Source: Branchiostoma floridae
Lineage: Eukaryota; Chordata; Leptocardii; Amphioxiformes; Branchiostomatidae
Direction: 5' to 3'
Assembly (NCBI RefSeq): GCF_000003815.2
Contig: NC_049989.1
Coordinates: forward strand, 13,936,706 to 14,000,705
Length of the DNA stretch: 64,000 bases
In this document: positions 61,201-64,000 of the stretch, piece by piece
Layout of the letters: each line of letters begins with the position of its first letter
How positions within the stretch are numbered: position 1 is the stretch's first letter
Made by a program: the position numbers and the translations under genes
Notes under the pieces: generated by a model
What the model saw: the letters and a program-made list of their open reading frames with translations, nothing else
Told to the model about the DNA's origin: nothing
The model's database searches: none

Positions 61201-62194
61201 AAACGTCCCACAGACTCGTCCTGTTGTGAAATGAAAAAAAACGCCCTGATTGCTCCGTTTAGAGCTTTATGTTTGAAAATCATTGGATAACTGACGTTTT
61301 GGTATCCGTCTGACACCTTCTTCAGGGCAGTACTGACCGGTTCTACTTTGCACTGTAGCTAGGTGTCGCTGCTACACTGTTTATAGTGCGGGACCAAACG
61401 TGCTTCAGACGCAGACGGCTACCATGATGTTGGCAGGTGATGTTGGTTGTATGGGATGTACTTTCTAAATTGTTGAATTGCCGTCATCCTTCTGACGCCT
61501 TATCGACCATACTTTCTAAATTGTTATTCTGTGATTTTTGTCAACATGATGAGCATAGGCCATTGTTCTAAAACGGAGTAATTGGTGAATCACTGATAAC
61601 GAAGCTCCCAACGCATAGCCAGTACACTCACGACCTGCTGAAGATGGTCACCGTCTGTAACCTGCTTTAATGCAATACTGACTAGTTCTGCTAGTTTACT
61701 TCGCATTGCAGCTTGGCGTCGCTGCTACACTGTGAAGATTGCGATCCCTGAAGGTGGTATCTCCCTGCACTTTGGGGCACCGGTGCGTCACTGCGGGGTT
61801 CGTTCACTGCAGCACGGTTGTGTTATTCTTACGGATTTTTTTTTTATAATTTAGATATTGCGCAATACGTAATAGTATGACGTAGAATACAAAAAAAACG
61901 TAAGAAAATTCGTTCTTCATCTCTCAGACTCGTCCAGGCATGGATAGCTCGAAGACAATGTCTAAGATGCATCCAGGTTTGGAATAAAGAAAATTTCAAC
62001 AACAAACCATCGGTTTCACAAACGACCCTGGCCCCGAGACCACAGTGCTGAGTTGTCCATTGGAACCCTGCAGTTCTTCCCATGATCACACAGGTGTCGC
62101 TGCCGAACGCGGCCGTTCTATTGGTGCCGGCAGACCACCAGGACGACTGCGCGGCCAGCGGAACTTGGTGCCACCAGTTGTACCAGGAGTTAGA
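20532..62194 (-). CDS. Polycystin-1-like receptor-channel with multi-lectin ectodomain (5' end outside window)
   Basis: About 40 minus-strand exons in one orientation describe a single PKD1-family gene. From N- to C-terminus visible here: C-type-lectin-like, F5/8C, Link-like, trefoil, fucolectin N-half, full fucolectin, LamG, fucolectin C-half, galactose-binding-like, PAN, ricin-like, F5/8C, FN3 domains, acidic/Ser-Thr linker, GAIN/REJ-like region, GPS, TM1, PLAT, ten more membrane segments with the polycystin TOP and channel domains, and a terminal coiled coil. PKD1-family proteins are self-cleaved, membrane-bound and often ciliary, acting with PKD2-type subunits; whether this one does is inferred. 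Of human relatives, the PKD1L2 group (lectin, GPS, PLAT, channel) seems closest. The ectodomain here is far richer. Exons upstream of 62194 are expected beyond the gap. Confidence 0.8.
20963..21247 (-). CDS. Polycystin-1-like: pore-loop and last membrane segment
   Basis: The exon is bounded by TTTTACAG and G|GTAAGT. It encodes LRKESLPLFTGEFQFEKG, matching the pore-helix region of the PKD channel family, then a hydrophobic segment (FLYAYLCIVFIIIINILVAI) matching the S6 helix with the family's N-x-x-x-AIIND ending. The remainder is cytosolic and basic/polar. Confidence 0.8.
21582..21829 (-). CDS. Polycystin-1-like: channel S3-S5 exon
   Basis: It encodes SFDIASFWNQAFVWTVATVA, then KFLRLLRFNPLMSVL, then FAVYFTFLFMSFVQLGHLVF. 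The LRLLRF-NP motif is the S4-like/S4-S5 signature of PKD channels. Borders are CTTATAG and CAG|GTGTGG. A degenerate tandem copy of its 5' end lies at 21926-22062. Confidence 0.8.
21926..22062 (-). repeat. Tandem duplicate of a channel exon start, with stop
   Basis: Minus strand reads SSKFISSDLASFWNQVFV then TAG then TVA, beside the true ESKYISFDIASFWNQAFVWTVA. The duplicated stretch also includes the acceptor and about 60 bp of upstream intron (AATTGCATCATGAAAT). Trp has become a stop and one codon (TCG) is extra. It is a decayed or poison-exon-like copy. Confidence 0.75.
22312..23007 (-). CDS. Polycystin-1-like: TOP domain and next two membrane segments
   Basis: A 696-bp exon. It encodes the extracellular polycystin (TOP) domain, including SCGFHQRYTSLFLNQECNSG, ADWIDRYTRAVVVEFTVYNA and INFFSTMSYTVEFLNMGG. 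Two hydrophobic segments follow (PAGYIILVLHILYVACFLYT and FLEIVNILVSFIAFAVFAVD). The paired cysteines in the first stretch match the family's disulphide. The donor is CATG|GTAATA. Confidence 0.8.
23309..23896 (-). CDS. Polycystin-1-like: TM6 region and TOP-domain start (two exons)
   Basis: Exon 23896-23669 encodes a basic cytosolic stretch (SDAESQIERKKKEETRRQT), a membrane segment (VVGFFVIVMILLVVANGG) and a short loop. Exon 23483-23309 encodes DDYWSWARDVLVPGLF and RIGAARFKQIRVKS, matching the PKD1-family W.W....L and hG..R.+Q.R motifs. Its split codon (A|GA) joins the 22312-23007 exon in phase. A TA microsatellite (23607-23630) lies in the intron between them. Confidence 0.75.
24318..25399 (-). 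CDS. Polycystin-1-like: TM2-TM5 region (two exons)
   Basis: Exon 25399-24727 begins with the post-PLAT motif CNHWLSLDRGDGRI. It then has hydrophobic segments (LSCGLCIIYTTMIANAMWY; LHELYVSTITSLCVLPVNVL; HGFVYVAWSVLVLVCCVSAF; TFLMSFVQDVFVIEPVK) separated by a Lys-rich cytosolic loop. Exon 24474-24318 has ILAVSALVSLICKK and a polar tail. Both have consensus borders (TATACAG, AAG|GTAAGA; CCGCAG, GAG|GTTTGT). Confidence 0.75.
25756..26478 (-). CDS. Polycystin-1-like: PLAT domain (two exons)
   Basis: Exon 26478-26311 encodes YYYKITVYTSYSRGSGTKSN, VAFSLFGDKGSTGVRVF. Exon 25913-25756 encodes QAGGVDIFLMAVEESLGDLH, RLQIWHDNQGGDDRAWKLDK and VIVRDL. This is the PLAT/LH2 pattern found after TM1 in every PKD1-type protein, where it binds lipid and partner proteins on the cytosolic side. 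Confidence 0.85.
26752..29600 (-). CDS. Polycystin-1-like: GPS autoproteolysis motif and TM1 (two exons)
   Basis: Exon 29600-29428 ends with CRYWAEDTESWLPNGCR, the first half of a GPS motif (C..W....W...GC). Exon 26982-26752 starts with VHPSST and continues CACNHMTAFGAGF, the second half with the H-x-T cleavage triad, then TM1 (VLATVLTTLALYIVGAMVL). The joint is phase 0 (AGA|GTA). All four GPS cysteines and both tryptophans are present, so self-cleavage is plausible. The 2.4-kb intron between these exons holds two transposons. Confidence 0.85.
27031..28118. mobile_element. Non-autonomous element with C/G-run ends, copy 1
   Basis: About 1.09 kb with AT-rich core and ends built of repeated GGGGCGARATC..TAGCGA..TCGCCCC palindromes and G or C runs up to 12. 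An inverted copy occupies 63011-64000 and beyond. The right end reads GCTGTCACACC in both. It sits in the intron between the two GPS exons. No coding capacity is seen. Confidence 0.7.
28266..29155. mobile_element. 890-bp MITE with TAA target duplication
   Basis: The ends are inverted copies (left TGCCTAGGTTACACATAGCC; right, reversed, TGCCTATGTTACACATAGCC) and TAA lies outside both. A TAA duplication suggests PIF/Harbinger. The interior is rich in TCGG/CCGA motifs. It includes imperfect tandem AGCCGAACGCC-AGCCGACTC units (about 28996-29080) and a perfect hairpin (CCGAATGTTTTGA...TCAAAACATTCGG, 28969-28999). Confidence 0.75.
29651..29790. repeat. Possible short dispersed element
   Basis: CAGTGAAACCTGTACAAG...GACCACCTGGCCAATG resembles the ends of widespread short mariner-type repeats. 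A related segment (GACCACCCAGGGACCG, DNA near 25460-25640) lies in the next PLAT/TM intron. Termini are unclear. Confidence 0.35.
30081..33902 (-). CDS. Polycystin-1-like: REJ/GAIN-like region (seven exons)
   Basis: Exons 33902-33780, 33287-33210, 32571-32440, 32204-32117, 31436-31291, 31108-30866 and 30552-30081 all have AG/GT borders. They encode a juxtamembrane region lying just before the GPS, for example IPAIDVVDVNNIAASDPAAL, VTVLDNLNYDLARKVLTTED, KILNDMADRLRRELTPGGPA and CYHVNPFTWGNNSNIINSGV. Repeated L.....L helices upstream and a beta-rich, N-glycosylatable stretch next to the GPS fit the GAIN fold, though sequence identity is weak. One exon is very acidic (PEEREDRERQMKEERD). Confidence 0.65.
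33437..33574. repeat. Short foldback element
   Basis: TACTTTGAGC...ACGGCACAGAAA-AGCCGCACGA on the left is mirrored by TCGTGCGGCTTGTTTCTGTGCC...GCTCAAAGTA on the right, forming an imperfect hairpin of about 136 bp within an intron. A TA target is possible. Confidence 0.65.
34342..34665 (-). mobile_element. 3' tail of a CR1/jockey-like reverse-transcriptase ORF
   Basis: Open for about 100 codons: RLERIQKRALRTVLGGQYTT, YEAALVRTGLQTLLHRREDL, RNTRNSDKLRLVKCRT, YFVRLLNDD then stop. This is the conserved C-terminal tail of non-LTR elements of the CR1/jockey type. The polymerase core is absent (5' truncation). It lies in a polycystin intron, same strand as the host gene. Confidence 0.75.
35029..36175 (-). 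CDS. Polycystin-1-like: acidic and Ser/Thr-rich linker (four exons)
   Basis: Exons about 36175-35997 (TSTQMSMYSATIYFSS, TGVSSTES), 35644-35579 (VTTPFSKQARSTTENFVPD), 35418-35266 (DVLSDDGFGDFEPPSSYEYL, NQESEVSSSLSDE) and 35087-35029 (LSDPSLSDAFVADDVDTSE). The composition suggests an O-glycosylated, extended stalk between FN3 domains and the GAIN region. The start of the first exon is uncertain (36175 or 36190). Confidence 0.55.
36475..36603. repeat. Short element with GGGCCCGGCCGGG-like ends, copy 1
   Basis: GGGGCCCGGTCGGG at the left is inverted as CCCGGCCGGGCCCC at the right. A second element with the same kind of ends lies at 58062-58197. Both lie in polycystin introns. Confidence 0.55.
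36726..38637 (-). CDS. Polycystin-1-like: FN3-type domains (four exons)
   Basis: Exon 36995-36726 is a clear FN3 domain: SPRDFRTVAVTDRSATLVWA, then YLLELIPV, LTGLAPLQPYVARLYAV. Exon 37844-37584 is another: VTDEGFYVTWNVTSSLVIGY, RVTYHLMG, LRGLLSGVQYNVSVRAITT. Exons 38637-38547 and 38247-38063 together form a third, more divergent one (VILIDEVGPGAVLVHWDVSE; EIPYLLEVYLMTPR). These are extracellular stalk domains. All borders are consensus. Confidence 0.75.
38860..39210. repeat. Minisatellite-like direct repeat, three units of about 127-131 bp
   Basis: AAGAATGGACTCTTCCAG recurs near 38874, 39005 and 39132, each followed by GCAC-C..TGTAAAA and ...CAGTCCAAA. It lies in the intron between FN3 and F5/8C exons. 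Related AT-rich sequence extends to about 39700 without a gene. Confidence 0.65.
39825..41214 (-). CDS. Polycystin-1-like: F5/8 type C (discoidin) domain (three exons)
   Basis: Exons 41214-41048, 40745-40596 and 39969-39825 encode in order CTASLGMESGAIPDDSITAS, GRLNGVDGVGAWS, WLQVDLGEIYRVTGTIIQGR, KLQYSLDGISWTTYAG, and ARYVRFLPQSWHNWMSMRVD-ILGC. This is a complete discoidin fold with terminal cysteines, expected to bind carbohydrate or lipid outside the cell. Confidence 0.9.
41691..41704. promoter_or_regulatory. Perfect X-box palindrome (RFX-type)
   Basis: GTTGCCATGGCAAC fits the RFX consensus GTNRCC-N(0-3)-RGYAAC as a perfect 14-bp palindrome. RFX factors control ciliary genes in animals, and polycystins are commonly ciliary. 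It lies in an intron, between the ricin-like and F5/8C exons, so enhancer use is only a suggestion. Confidence 0.55.
42004..42414 (-). CDS. Polycystin-1-like: ricin-B-like domain (tentative)
   Basis: One exon encodes about 137 residues with a lectin-like pattern: HHWLHTAEGTIRNGETSQCL, SWRVLGRKVCFDNRDGVVEM, VNCSDGRNVL. The C-h...C pairs and repeated -W-h- blocks resemble a ricin-type beta-trefoil, but the QxW motifs are not clear. Borders are TTTCCAG and GATG|GTTAAT. Confidence 0.5.
42632..42895 (-). CDS. Polycystin-1-like: PAN/apple domain
   Basis: DFELIPALARFRQHYDRR, then NLSLADCAIRCLEKQTFFCQ, SFQYEAGIRHCEMF and DSSVSYFERHFE. The spacing C..RCL......C.SF.Y.....C and the terminal Y-F-E-R match PAN/apple domains, which bind protein or carbohydrate. 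Confidence 0.8.
43383..44244 (-). CDS. Polycystin-1-like: galactose-binding-like domain (two exons)
   Basis: Exon 44244-43967 encodes ANIGGINVAALSSGGQCVDA, GIIDGQLTPRPGQLGWLSS, WVQLKFDGYYFINRAKIAQS, TIRLTFDDGSYED. Exon about 43634-43383 encodes WMYETQVELS, EFLFDTSKTDSVKMTVLTTY, FIEAQFITAYPE. The order (G..G....DG, W+QL.F, h....h.D.S) is that of a discoidin-like beta-sandwich. The upstream splice joins the fucolectin C-half exon in phase 1. The start of the second exon is less sure. Confidence 0.6.
44625..44921 (-). CDS. Polycystin-1-like: C-terminal half of a fucolectin domain
   Basis: EDHWWYVDLDRQWAIDRVTV, LNPFFIHIGDNGQ, NPQCGQDHSI, SCGGMRGRYVGIRLTRLGEL, EFSELEVYPV: the second half of a fucolectin/tachylectin-4 domain, including the NP-C-G..H metal/sugar-site region. 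The matching N-terminal half exon is absent upstream except for a relic broken by a transposon (45928-47760). Splicing from the LamG exon remains in phase (G|AG), so the half-domain can still be included. Confidence 0.8.
45140..45927. other. Intron with degenerate GTGACGTG-rich repeats
   Basis: Motifs such as GTGACGTGAATT, TCGGACGTCAC and GTTAAGCAAAAAA recur several times without a clean period, suggesting an old dispersed or tandem repeat. No exon is recognised. Confidence 0.4.
45928..47760 (-). pseudogene. Relic fucolectin N-half exon split by a transposon
   Basis: Removing the element at 45945-47722 and one TAAT joins TACACACCTGGGCTAAT to ACCGTTGGCTGTTCTGACGC. This aligns over about 50 bp, same length, with the 3' end and donor of the intact N-half exon at 56655-56700 (TACACACCTGGACTAAT + AACGTCAGCTGTTCTGACGC). 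In translation it retains TCVRTANGI and SPG with the G|GTGTGTAC donor. Sequence beyond 47760 no longer matches, so the exon's 5' part is gone or too diverged. Confidence 0.75.
45945..47722. mobile_element. 1.78-kb TIR element inserted in the relic exon
   Basis: Perfect 22-bp inverted termini: CACCCATTCTTCGTAAACGT-GT at 45945-45966 and its complement at 47701-47722. TAAT on both sides is a likely 4-bp target duplication. Inside, TTACGTTACC (or its complement) occurs six times: two near each end region (46080-46110 and 47156-47190) and two inverted in the middle (46446, 46611). No long ORF, so non-autonomous. Superfamily not assigned. Confidence 0.8.
48048..48815 (-). CDS. Polycystin-1-like: LamG/concanavalin-like domain (two exons)
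   Basis: Exon 48815-48497 encodes AVGLWPLNARHGTSDITGNG, GAFLFSGTRNSYIEIPNNGR, YSFTILLHIYPTGVEGPIFD. Exon 48349-48048 encodes NAWNYVGATYDSATGMAALW, SNGELVRE, GRVACLQLYDFAMTKEQVAA. The order matches the LamG-like jelly roll (h.F.G....I.I, F......P........G......W..V....D). Expected to bind glycans or matrix. Confidence 0.85.
49103..49240. repeat. Compound microsatellite (TA)n-(GA)n-(GACA)n
   Basis: About 27 TA units (to 49156) are followed by GA units and then GACA units (49187-49240). Open frames through it are low-complexity artefacts. Confidence 0.95.
49342..55807 (-). CDS. Polycystin-1-like: complete fucolectin domain (two exons, 5.8-kb intron)
   Basis: Exon 55807-55624 encodes VNVALGKPAFQTSTAQPPGK, AVDGNTDTNHYAGSC, NPTWWVDLGRSYVVDR. 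Exon 49583-49342 encodes VVIFNRQDC, LNPFNIHIGDSDQ, NPRCGGDHQIALNQ, CQGMRGRYVGVH, LAMCEVQVF. The phase-2 splice (AG|G) restores VVDR-VVIFNR, giving a complete F-type-lectin-like fold. The intron contains a MITE, a LINE, a second LINE tail and the 448-bp direct repeat. Confidence 0.88.
49724..50651. mobile_element. MITE with AAAGCGCGTACGATT termini
   Basis: The left end has GCCCCAAAGCGCGTACGATT-TCTTGCGATG; the right end is its inverted counterpart (CATCGCAAGGAATCGTACGC-GCTTTG...GGGGC). TA flanks both sides. About 928 bp, no coding capacity. The right end abuts the 5' truncation of the LINE. Confidence 0.65.
50652..53340 (+). mobile_element. 5'-truncated non-LTR retrotransposon (LINE), inactivated
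   Basis: Starts inside the endonuclease (NANGQLLLTLC, WMHPRSKQWHMLDYVI, CWTDHRLVRSML) with a stop and a frame change. It continues in a long open stretch (50995-52794) with reverse-transcriptase motifs: GKAPGKDSIPAEVFK, NYRGISLLS, PEAQCGFRPGRSTVDMIFAV, VFIDLTKAFDTV, GVKQGCVLAPILFNLFF, LADDCAL. TGA at 52795-52797 interrupts YR-HIKQLERFHMRSLRSILG. The tail has RWTGHVIRMDDSRIPKQLLY and a zinc finger CEQCGRPCRSRIGLLSH with the true end at 53338-53340. It sits antisense in a polycystin intron. The clade (RTE/CR1-like) is not firmly assignable. Confidence 0.9.
53450..53690 (+). mobile_element. Tail fragment of a second, different LINE
   Basis: RLKWLGHVLRMSDDRIPKVA, LHWAPEEKRKQ-stop-RP, TTWRRTVAKDLAAIG, PQWRKLITALW. 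This is the conserved RT C-terminal tail of another LINE family, directly downstream of the first LINE, with an internal stop. Confidence 0.75.
53897..54344. repeat. 448-bp direct repeat, unit 1
   Basis: Identical by eye to 55105-55552 (constant offset 1208). Starts TGCAAAAAATCGGGC, ends GTGTGCACCGTTA. Unit-flanking sequences differ. Not clearly LTRs: no matching target duplication. The 760-bp spacer (54345-55104) has no recognised gene. Confidence 0.85.
55105..55552. repeat. 448-bp direct repeat, unit 2
   Basis: Second, apparently exact copy of 53897-54344, ending about 70 bp from the fucolectin exon at 55624. The identity implies a very recent duplication or a misassembled allele. Confidence 0.85.
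55860..56037. mobile_element. 178-bp hAT-like MITE
   Basis: Inverted ends TAATCTCCAAGCAGATCCTA and complement; CGTTGAAG lies outside both (55852-55859 and 56038-56045), an exact 8-bp target duplication typical of hAT elements. The same terminus recurs at 59582. Confidence 0.85.
56664..56819 (-). CDS. Polycystin-1-like: fucolectin N-terminal half exon
   Basis: GTNIALGKRTRQSTTLDANS, HSWHGNDGVRTTEGCDEGNG, TCVRTADVISPG, with CTCAG acceptor and CCAG|GTGTGT donor in phase 1. It is the N-terminal half of a fucolectin domain with no C-half of its own nearby. The next exon (55807) starts a complete domain and joins in phase (G|GT). It could be an exon repeat skipped in some transcripts. Confidence 0.7.
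56927..57404. mobile_element. Inverted-repeat element of about 480 bp
   Basis: TTAGG.CGGGTTCACA...GTATATATT...TCCGTATGGAA at the left is mirrored at the right (TTCCATACGGATC...AATATATACACA..TGTAAACCCACCTAA). Two internal segments (TTGTCCAATxTCTAC) are also repeated. No coding capacity. Confidence 0.6.
57627..57758 (-). CDS. Polycystin-1-like: trefoil (P-type) domain
   Basis: GCSTPLASRQPCAWDDVTPH, ECELHGCCWDPYPGYPACFR. The six cysteines, the CELHGCCWD core and the terminal P-x-CF match P-type trefoil domains, which bind mucin glycans. Borders are TTGAAG and ACAG|GTCAGG. Confidence 0.88.
58062..58197. repeat. Short element with GGGCCCGGCCGGG-like ends, copy 2
   Basis: ACGGGCCCGGCCGGGG at the left is inverted as CCCGGCCGGGCCCCGG at the right; a T-run lies inside. 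Same terminal type as 36475-36603. Confidence 0.55.
58372..58640. repeat. Hexamer satellite (TTACAC/TTATAC)n
   Basis: About 45 near-perfect ACTTAC-type hexamers on the plus strand, ending 8 bp from the donor of the Link-like exon (58648). Open frames on both strands are repeat artefacts. Confidence 0.95.
58648..58941 (-). CDS. Polycystin-1-like: Link-like domain
   Basis: GVFNMGPELAFIPAHHHC, RMASPSELQAAFQAGLTGSG, IAWLTDQTGRYILERLG, NNVWCMQP. The ARLAS..EL.AA...GL....WL.D...RY pattern and spaced cysteines fit a Link (hyaluronan-binding) module. Acceptor TTTACAG; donor GAAA|GTAAGT. Confidence 0.7.
58950..59190. repeat. Microsatellites (AATG)n and (TG)n
   Basis: GAATGAAT units at 58950-59030 and TGTG/GCGTG units at 59076-59190, in an intron. 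Confidence 0.9.
59347..61220 (-). CDS. Polycystin-1-like: F5/8 type C domain (two exons)
   Basis: Exon 61220-60997 encodes CGTFSSIIHAVYADARPWVE, LDFGRGLYVAAIETSGDMTT, YSLQFSGDGVVYNDHG. Exon 59506-59347 encodes VYQANSDPGTVVRTFIQPRL, WAVSLRLFPLAW, LTVGVLECE. Together they give the discoidin pattern (W+EhDFG, h.L..S.DG..h, h.AR.+R..P, h..GhhEC), with the start of the domain in an earlier exon or diverged. Confidence 0.75.
59582..60530. mobile_element. Possible larger relative of the hAT-like MITE
   Basis: The left end (TAATCTCCAAGCAGATTCTT) matches the 55860 element. An inner segment (ATTGGCATAATACCGGTCGG, 59631-59650) is inverted near 60475-60510. A clean right terminus is not found, so the limits are uncertain. 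Confidence 0.45.
61325..61740. repeat. Pair of about 65-bp direct repeats
   Basis: GCARTACTGAC..GTTCT...CATTGCAGCT-GG-GTCGCTGCTACACTGT occurs at 61325-61380 and again at 61670-61732, with related flanks, in an intron. Confidence 0.55.
62008..62194 (-). CDS. Polycystin-1-like: C-terminal part of a C-type-lectin-like domain
   Basis: SNSWYNWWHQVPLAAQSSWW, FGSDTCVIMGRTAGFQWTTQ, HCGLGARVVCETDG. The CVIM....G.QW....C.....VCE ending is that of C-type lectin-like domains. Its N-terminal part should lie further upstream. A calcium-binding WND motif is not evident. Confidence 0.7.
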
Positions 62195-63010
62195 CTGGAT
62201 GGAGAAACGTCAACAAAAGAATCAAATTACACATCAATCAAGGACAGAATAAGTCCTAGCCAACGACATGGTCTCAGCTTCATTGACAGAATTCACATTG
62301 TCGATTGAATACTTGCATGCAGGTAGGTAGCATTCATCTGAGTCAATGGAAAGGTGTTTTATCTTTTCTTCCCGAAGGGTGAAGTAGAAGTAGTGTGGGC
62401 GCCATGGATATAGAGTGAAGATGTAGTCAATTGTTTCCGACAGCTTCGGGAATTCGGATAATATAGTTCATGCAGCTGTTGTTNNNNNNNNNNNNNNNNN
62501 NNNNNNNNNNNNNNNNNNNNNNNNNNNNNNNNNNNNNNNNNNNNNNNNNNNNNNNNNNNNNNNNNNNNNNNNNNNNNNNNNNNNNNNNNNNNNNNNNNNN
62601 NNNNNNNNNNNNNNNNNNNNNNNNNNNNNNNNNNNNNNNNNNNNNNNNNNNNNNNNNNNNNNNNNNNNNNNNNNNNNNNNNNNNNNNNNNNNNNNNNNNN
62701 NNNNNNNNNNNNNNNNNNNNNNNNNNNNNNNNNNNNNNNNNNNNNNNNNNNNNNNNNNNNNNNNNNNNNNNNNNNNNNNNNNNNNNNNNNNNNNNNNNNN
62801 NNNNNNNNNNCACCGACCTCTGTTTCTTCTTTCTCGTTGCGTAATCGGATACTCCGTCTGTTGTGGGAGGAACGTTGCCAGCCAATCACATCGCCGCGTA
62901 CGTTTAAGAGGCAACGTGATTGGCTGGTGACTTCCTCTCCAACTACAGGAGGGGACTACTGATTGAGCTGACTGATTGGCTGACGCAGACAAAATGACGA
63001 AATGCAAACA
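62195..63010. other. Upstream intron with assembly gap (62484-62810)
   Basis: 327 Ns. No exon is recognised on either side. An inverted repeat (CCAGCCAATCACATC ... GTGATTGGCTGG, 62878-62929) lies to the right. Confidence 0.8.
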
Positions 63011-64000
63011 GGTGTGACAGCGATTTCGCCCCCCCGTGATCTCGCCCGCCCCGGGGGCGAAATCACTAGCGATCTCGCCCCCCCGGGGCGAAATCACTAG
63101 CGATCTCGCCCTCGGGGGGTAGGGGATCCGGCGGGGGAGATCTCGCTGCTTTAGCGGTTTCGCCCCCCCCCCCAAAAAAAAACGGGTTAACATGACATTT
63201 TAAAAGTTGATTGGTATAAATCTCAAAATGTAGTTTCAGAATGATATAAGTACACGAGTTTGACACATAACTCCATTCATGGTATCAATATTAACGTAAT
63301 TACATGGTAATAAGACAGTTAAACTTGTTTCAGACAAGGAGGGTTTGGTCCCTTGAATTCCCATTATTGCATATACCTGAGTCTTGACATAAGATGTATT
63401 TCATTGTATTCACCTGTCCTCAAGCAACCTATATATCTCCAATATGAAGTCTCTACCATGAAGTGACCACAAAAGAACTATGTAATGTCTTTATTAATTA
63501 TGCAAATATTAGGTATTAATTAGAATAACGCACATTTTGGTATATGCACCTGGCCAAGGGATATCTTCACCTCCAACATGACTGTTTTTTCTAGTATTTA
63601 GGAACTGATGCATTTACCCGTGTTTCTTAAGACAGGTACTTTACCAGTGTTTGTGTAGCATTTAGCAACAGCTATATCAACTTGCGTGTAGATAGTGTTT
63701 ATAATGAGAAACTATCATTCACGTGTGTTTTTCTTAGTGCTTTGGAAATGTTTCCAGCACAAGAAAGAAAACACTGTGACAAATTGAAAACATATAGCTG
63801 ACGTATATCGTACCATAGACGGTGTTGATTTATACGTTCGCAGTAGCACTGTTTTTTATGCCACCTCAGCTGCAAAAATTGTCTTTTTCATTTCAATGTC
63901 ATGTTTGCACTGAACAATATAGTATCGACTTTCGAGGTGTGACATCTTACGGCACGATAATAAGGTGCCATATAGGTACCAGGTAACACACCATATACGT
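63011..64000. mobile_element. Non-autonomous element with C/G-run ends, copy 2 (cut by window end)
   Basis: Inverted relative to 27031-28118 and alignable through the whole AT-rich core, with scattered substitutions and small indels. Starts GGTGTGACAGCGATTTCGCC; repeated ATCACTAGCGATCTCGCCC palindromes follow. Continues beyond the window. Confidence 0.8.

Overview
The window looks like nuclear DNA of an invertebrate deuterostome, most probably a lancelet (Branchiostoma-like). That is an inference from three things. The genes are multi-exon, with GT-AG introns and vertebrate-like families (SF3A1, polycystin-1-like). One gene has the lectin-rich extracellular domain mix and another the tetratricopeptide expansion typical of amphioxus. 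The introns are packed with short non-autonomous transposons, LINE relics and microsatellites. Two assembly gaps are present (7058-7157 and 62484-62810).

Region 1 (1-18.2 kb) is a tandem segmental duplication of a tail-to-tail gene pair. Unit 1 has the last coding exon of splicing factor SF3A1 (+) facing NTase-TPR gene A (-). Gene A has five exons whose phases close exactly, giving 1431 codons: N-terminal helical modules, a GlnD/DUF294-like nucleotidyltransferase domain, then 14 TPR-like repeats of 44 residues. Unit 2 has a decayed SF3A1 copy (+) facing NTase-TPR gene B (-), whose enlarged repeat array of about 23 units is cut by stops and frameshifts. Between the units lie a foldback element with an apparent 9-bp target duplication and a 1.34-kb terminal-inverted-repeat element. 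The latter carries a third, captured copy of the 5' exons and introns of the NTase-TPR gene.

Region 2 (18.2-20.5 kb) is gene-poor with LINE tail relics.

Region 3 (20.5-62.2 kb and beyond) is one giant minus-strand polycystin-1-like gene. Read 5' to 3' (right to left) it encodes: C-type lectin-like, F5/8C, Link-like, trefoil, fucolectin N-half, complete fucolectin, LamG, fucolectin C-half, galactose-binding-like, PAN/apple, ricin-like, F5/8C, about three FN3, a Ser/Thr/acidic linker, a GAIN/REJ-like region, GPS, TM1, PLAT, a TM2-11 polycystin channel core and a C-terminal coiled coil. The 5' end lies outside the window. Its introns hold a 5'-truncated LINE (+), several inverted-repeat elements, an exact 448-bp direct repeat and a perfect RFX-type X-box palindrome. 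A 1.78-kb transposon sits inside a relic fucolectin exon and explains why one fucolectin domain survives only as its C-terminal half.

The most striking observations are the gene-fragment-capturing element at 7984-9323, the transposon-broken lectin exon at 45.9-47.8 kb, the duplicated NTase-TPR genes with homogenised repeats, and the unusual polycystin ectodomain. Exon borders come from reading splice sites and phases by eye, without transcript evidence.
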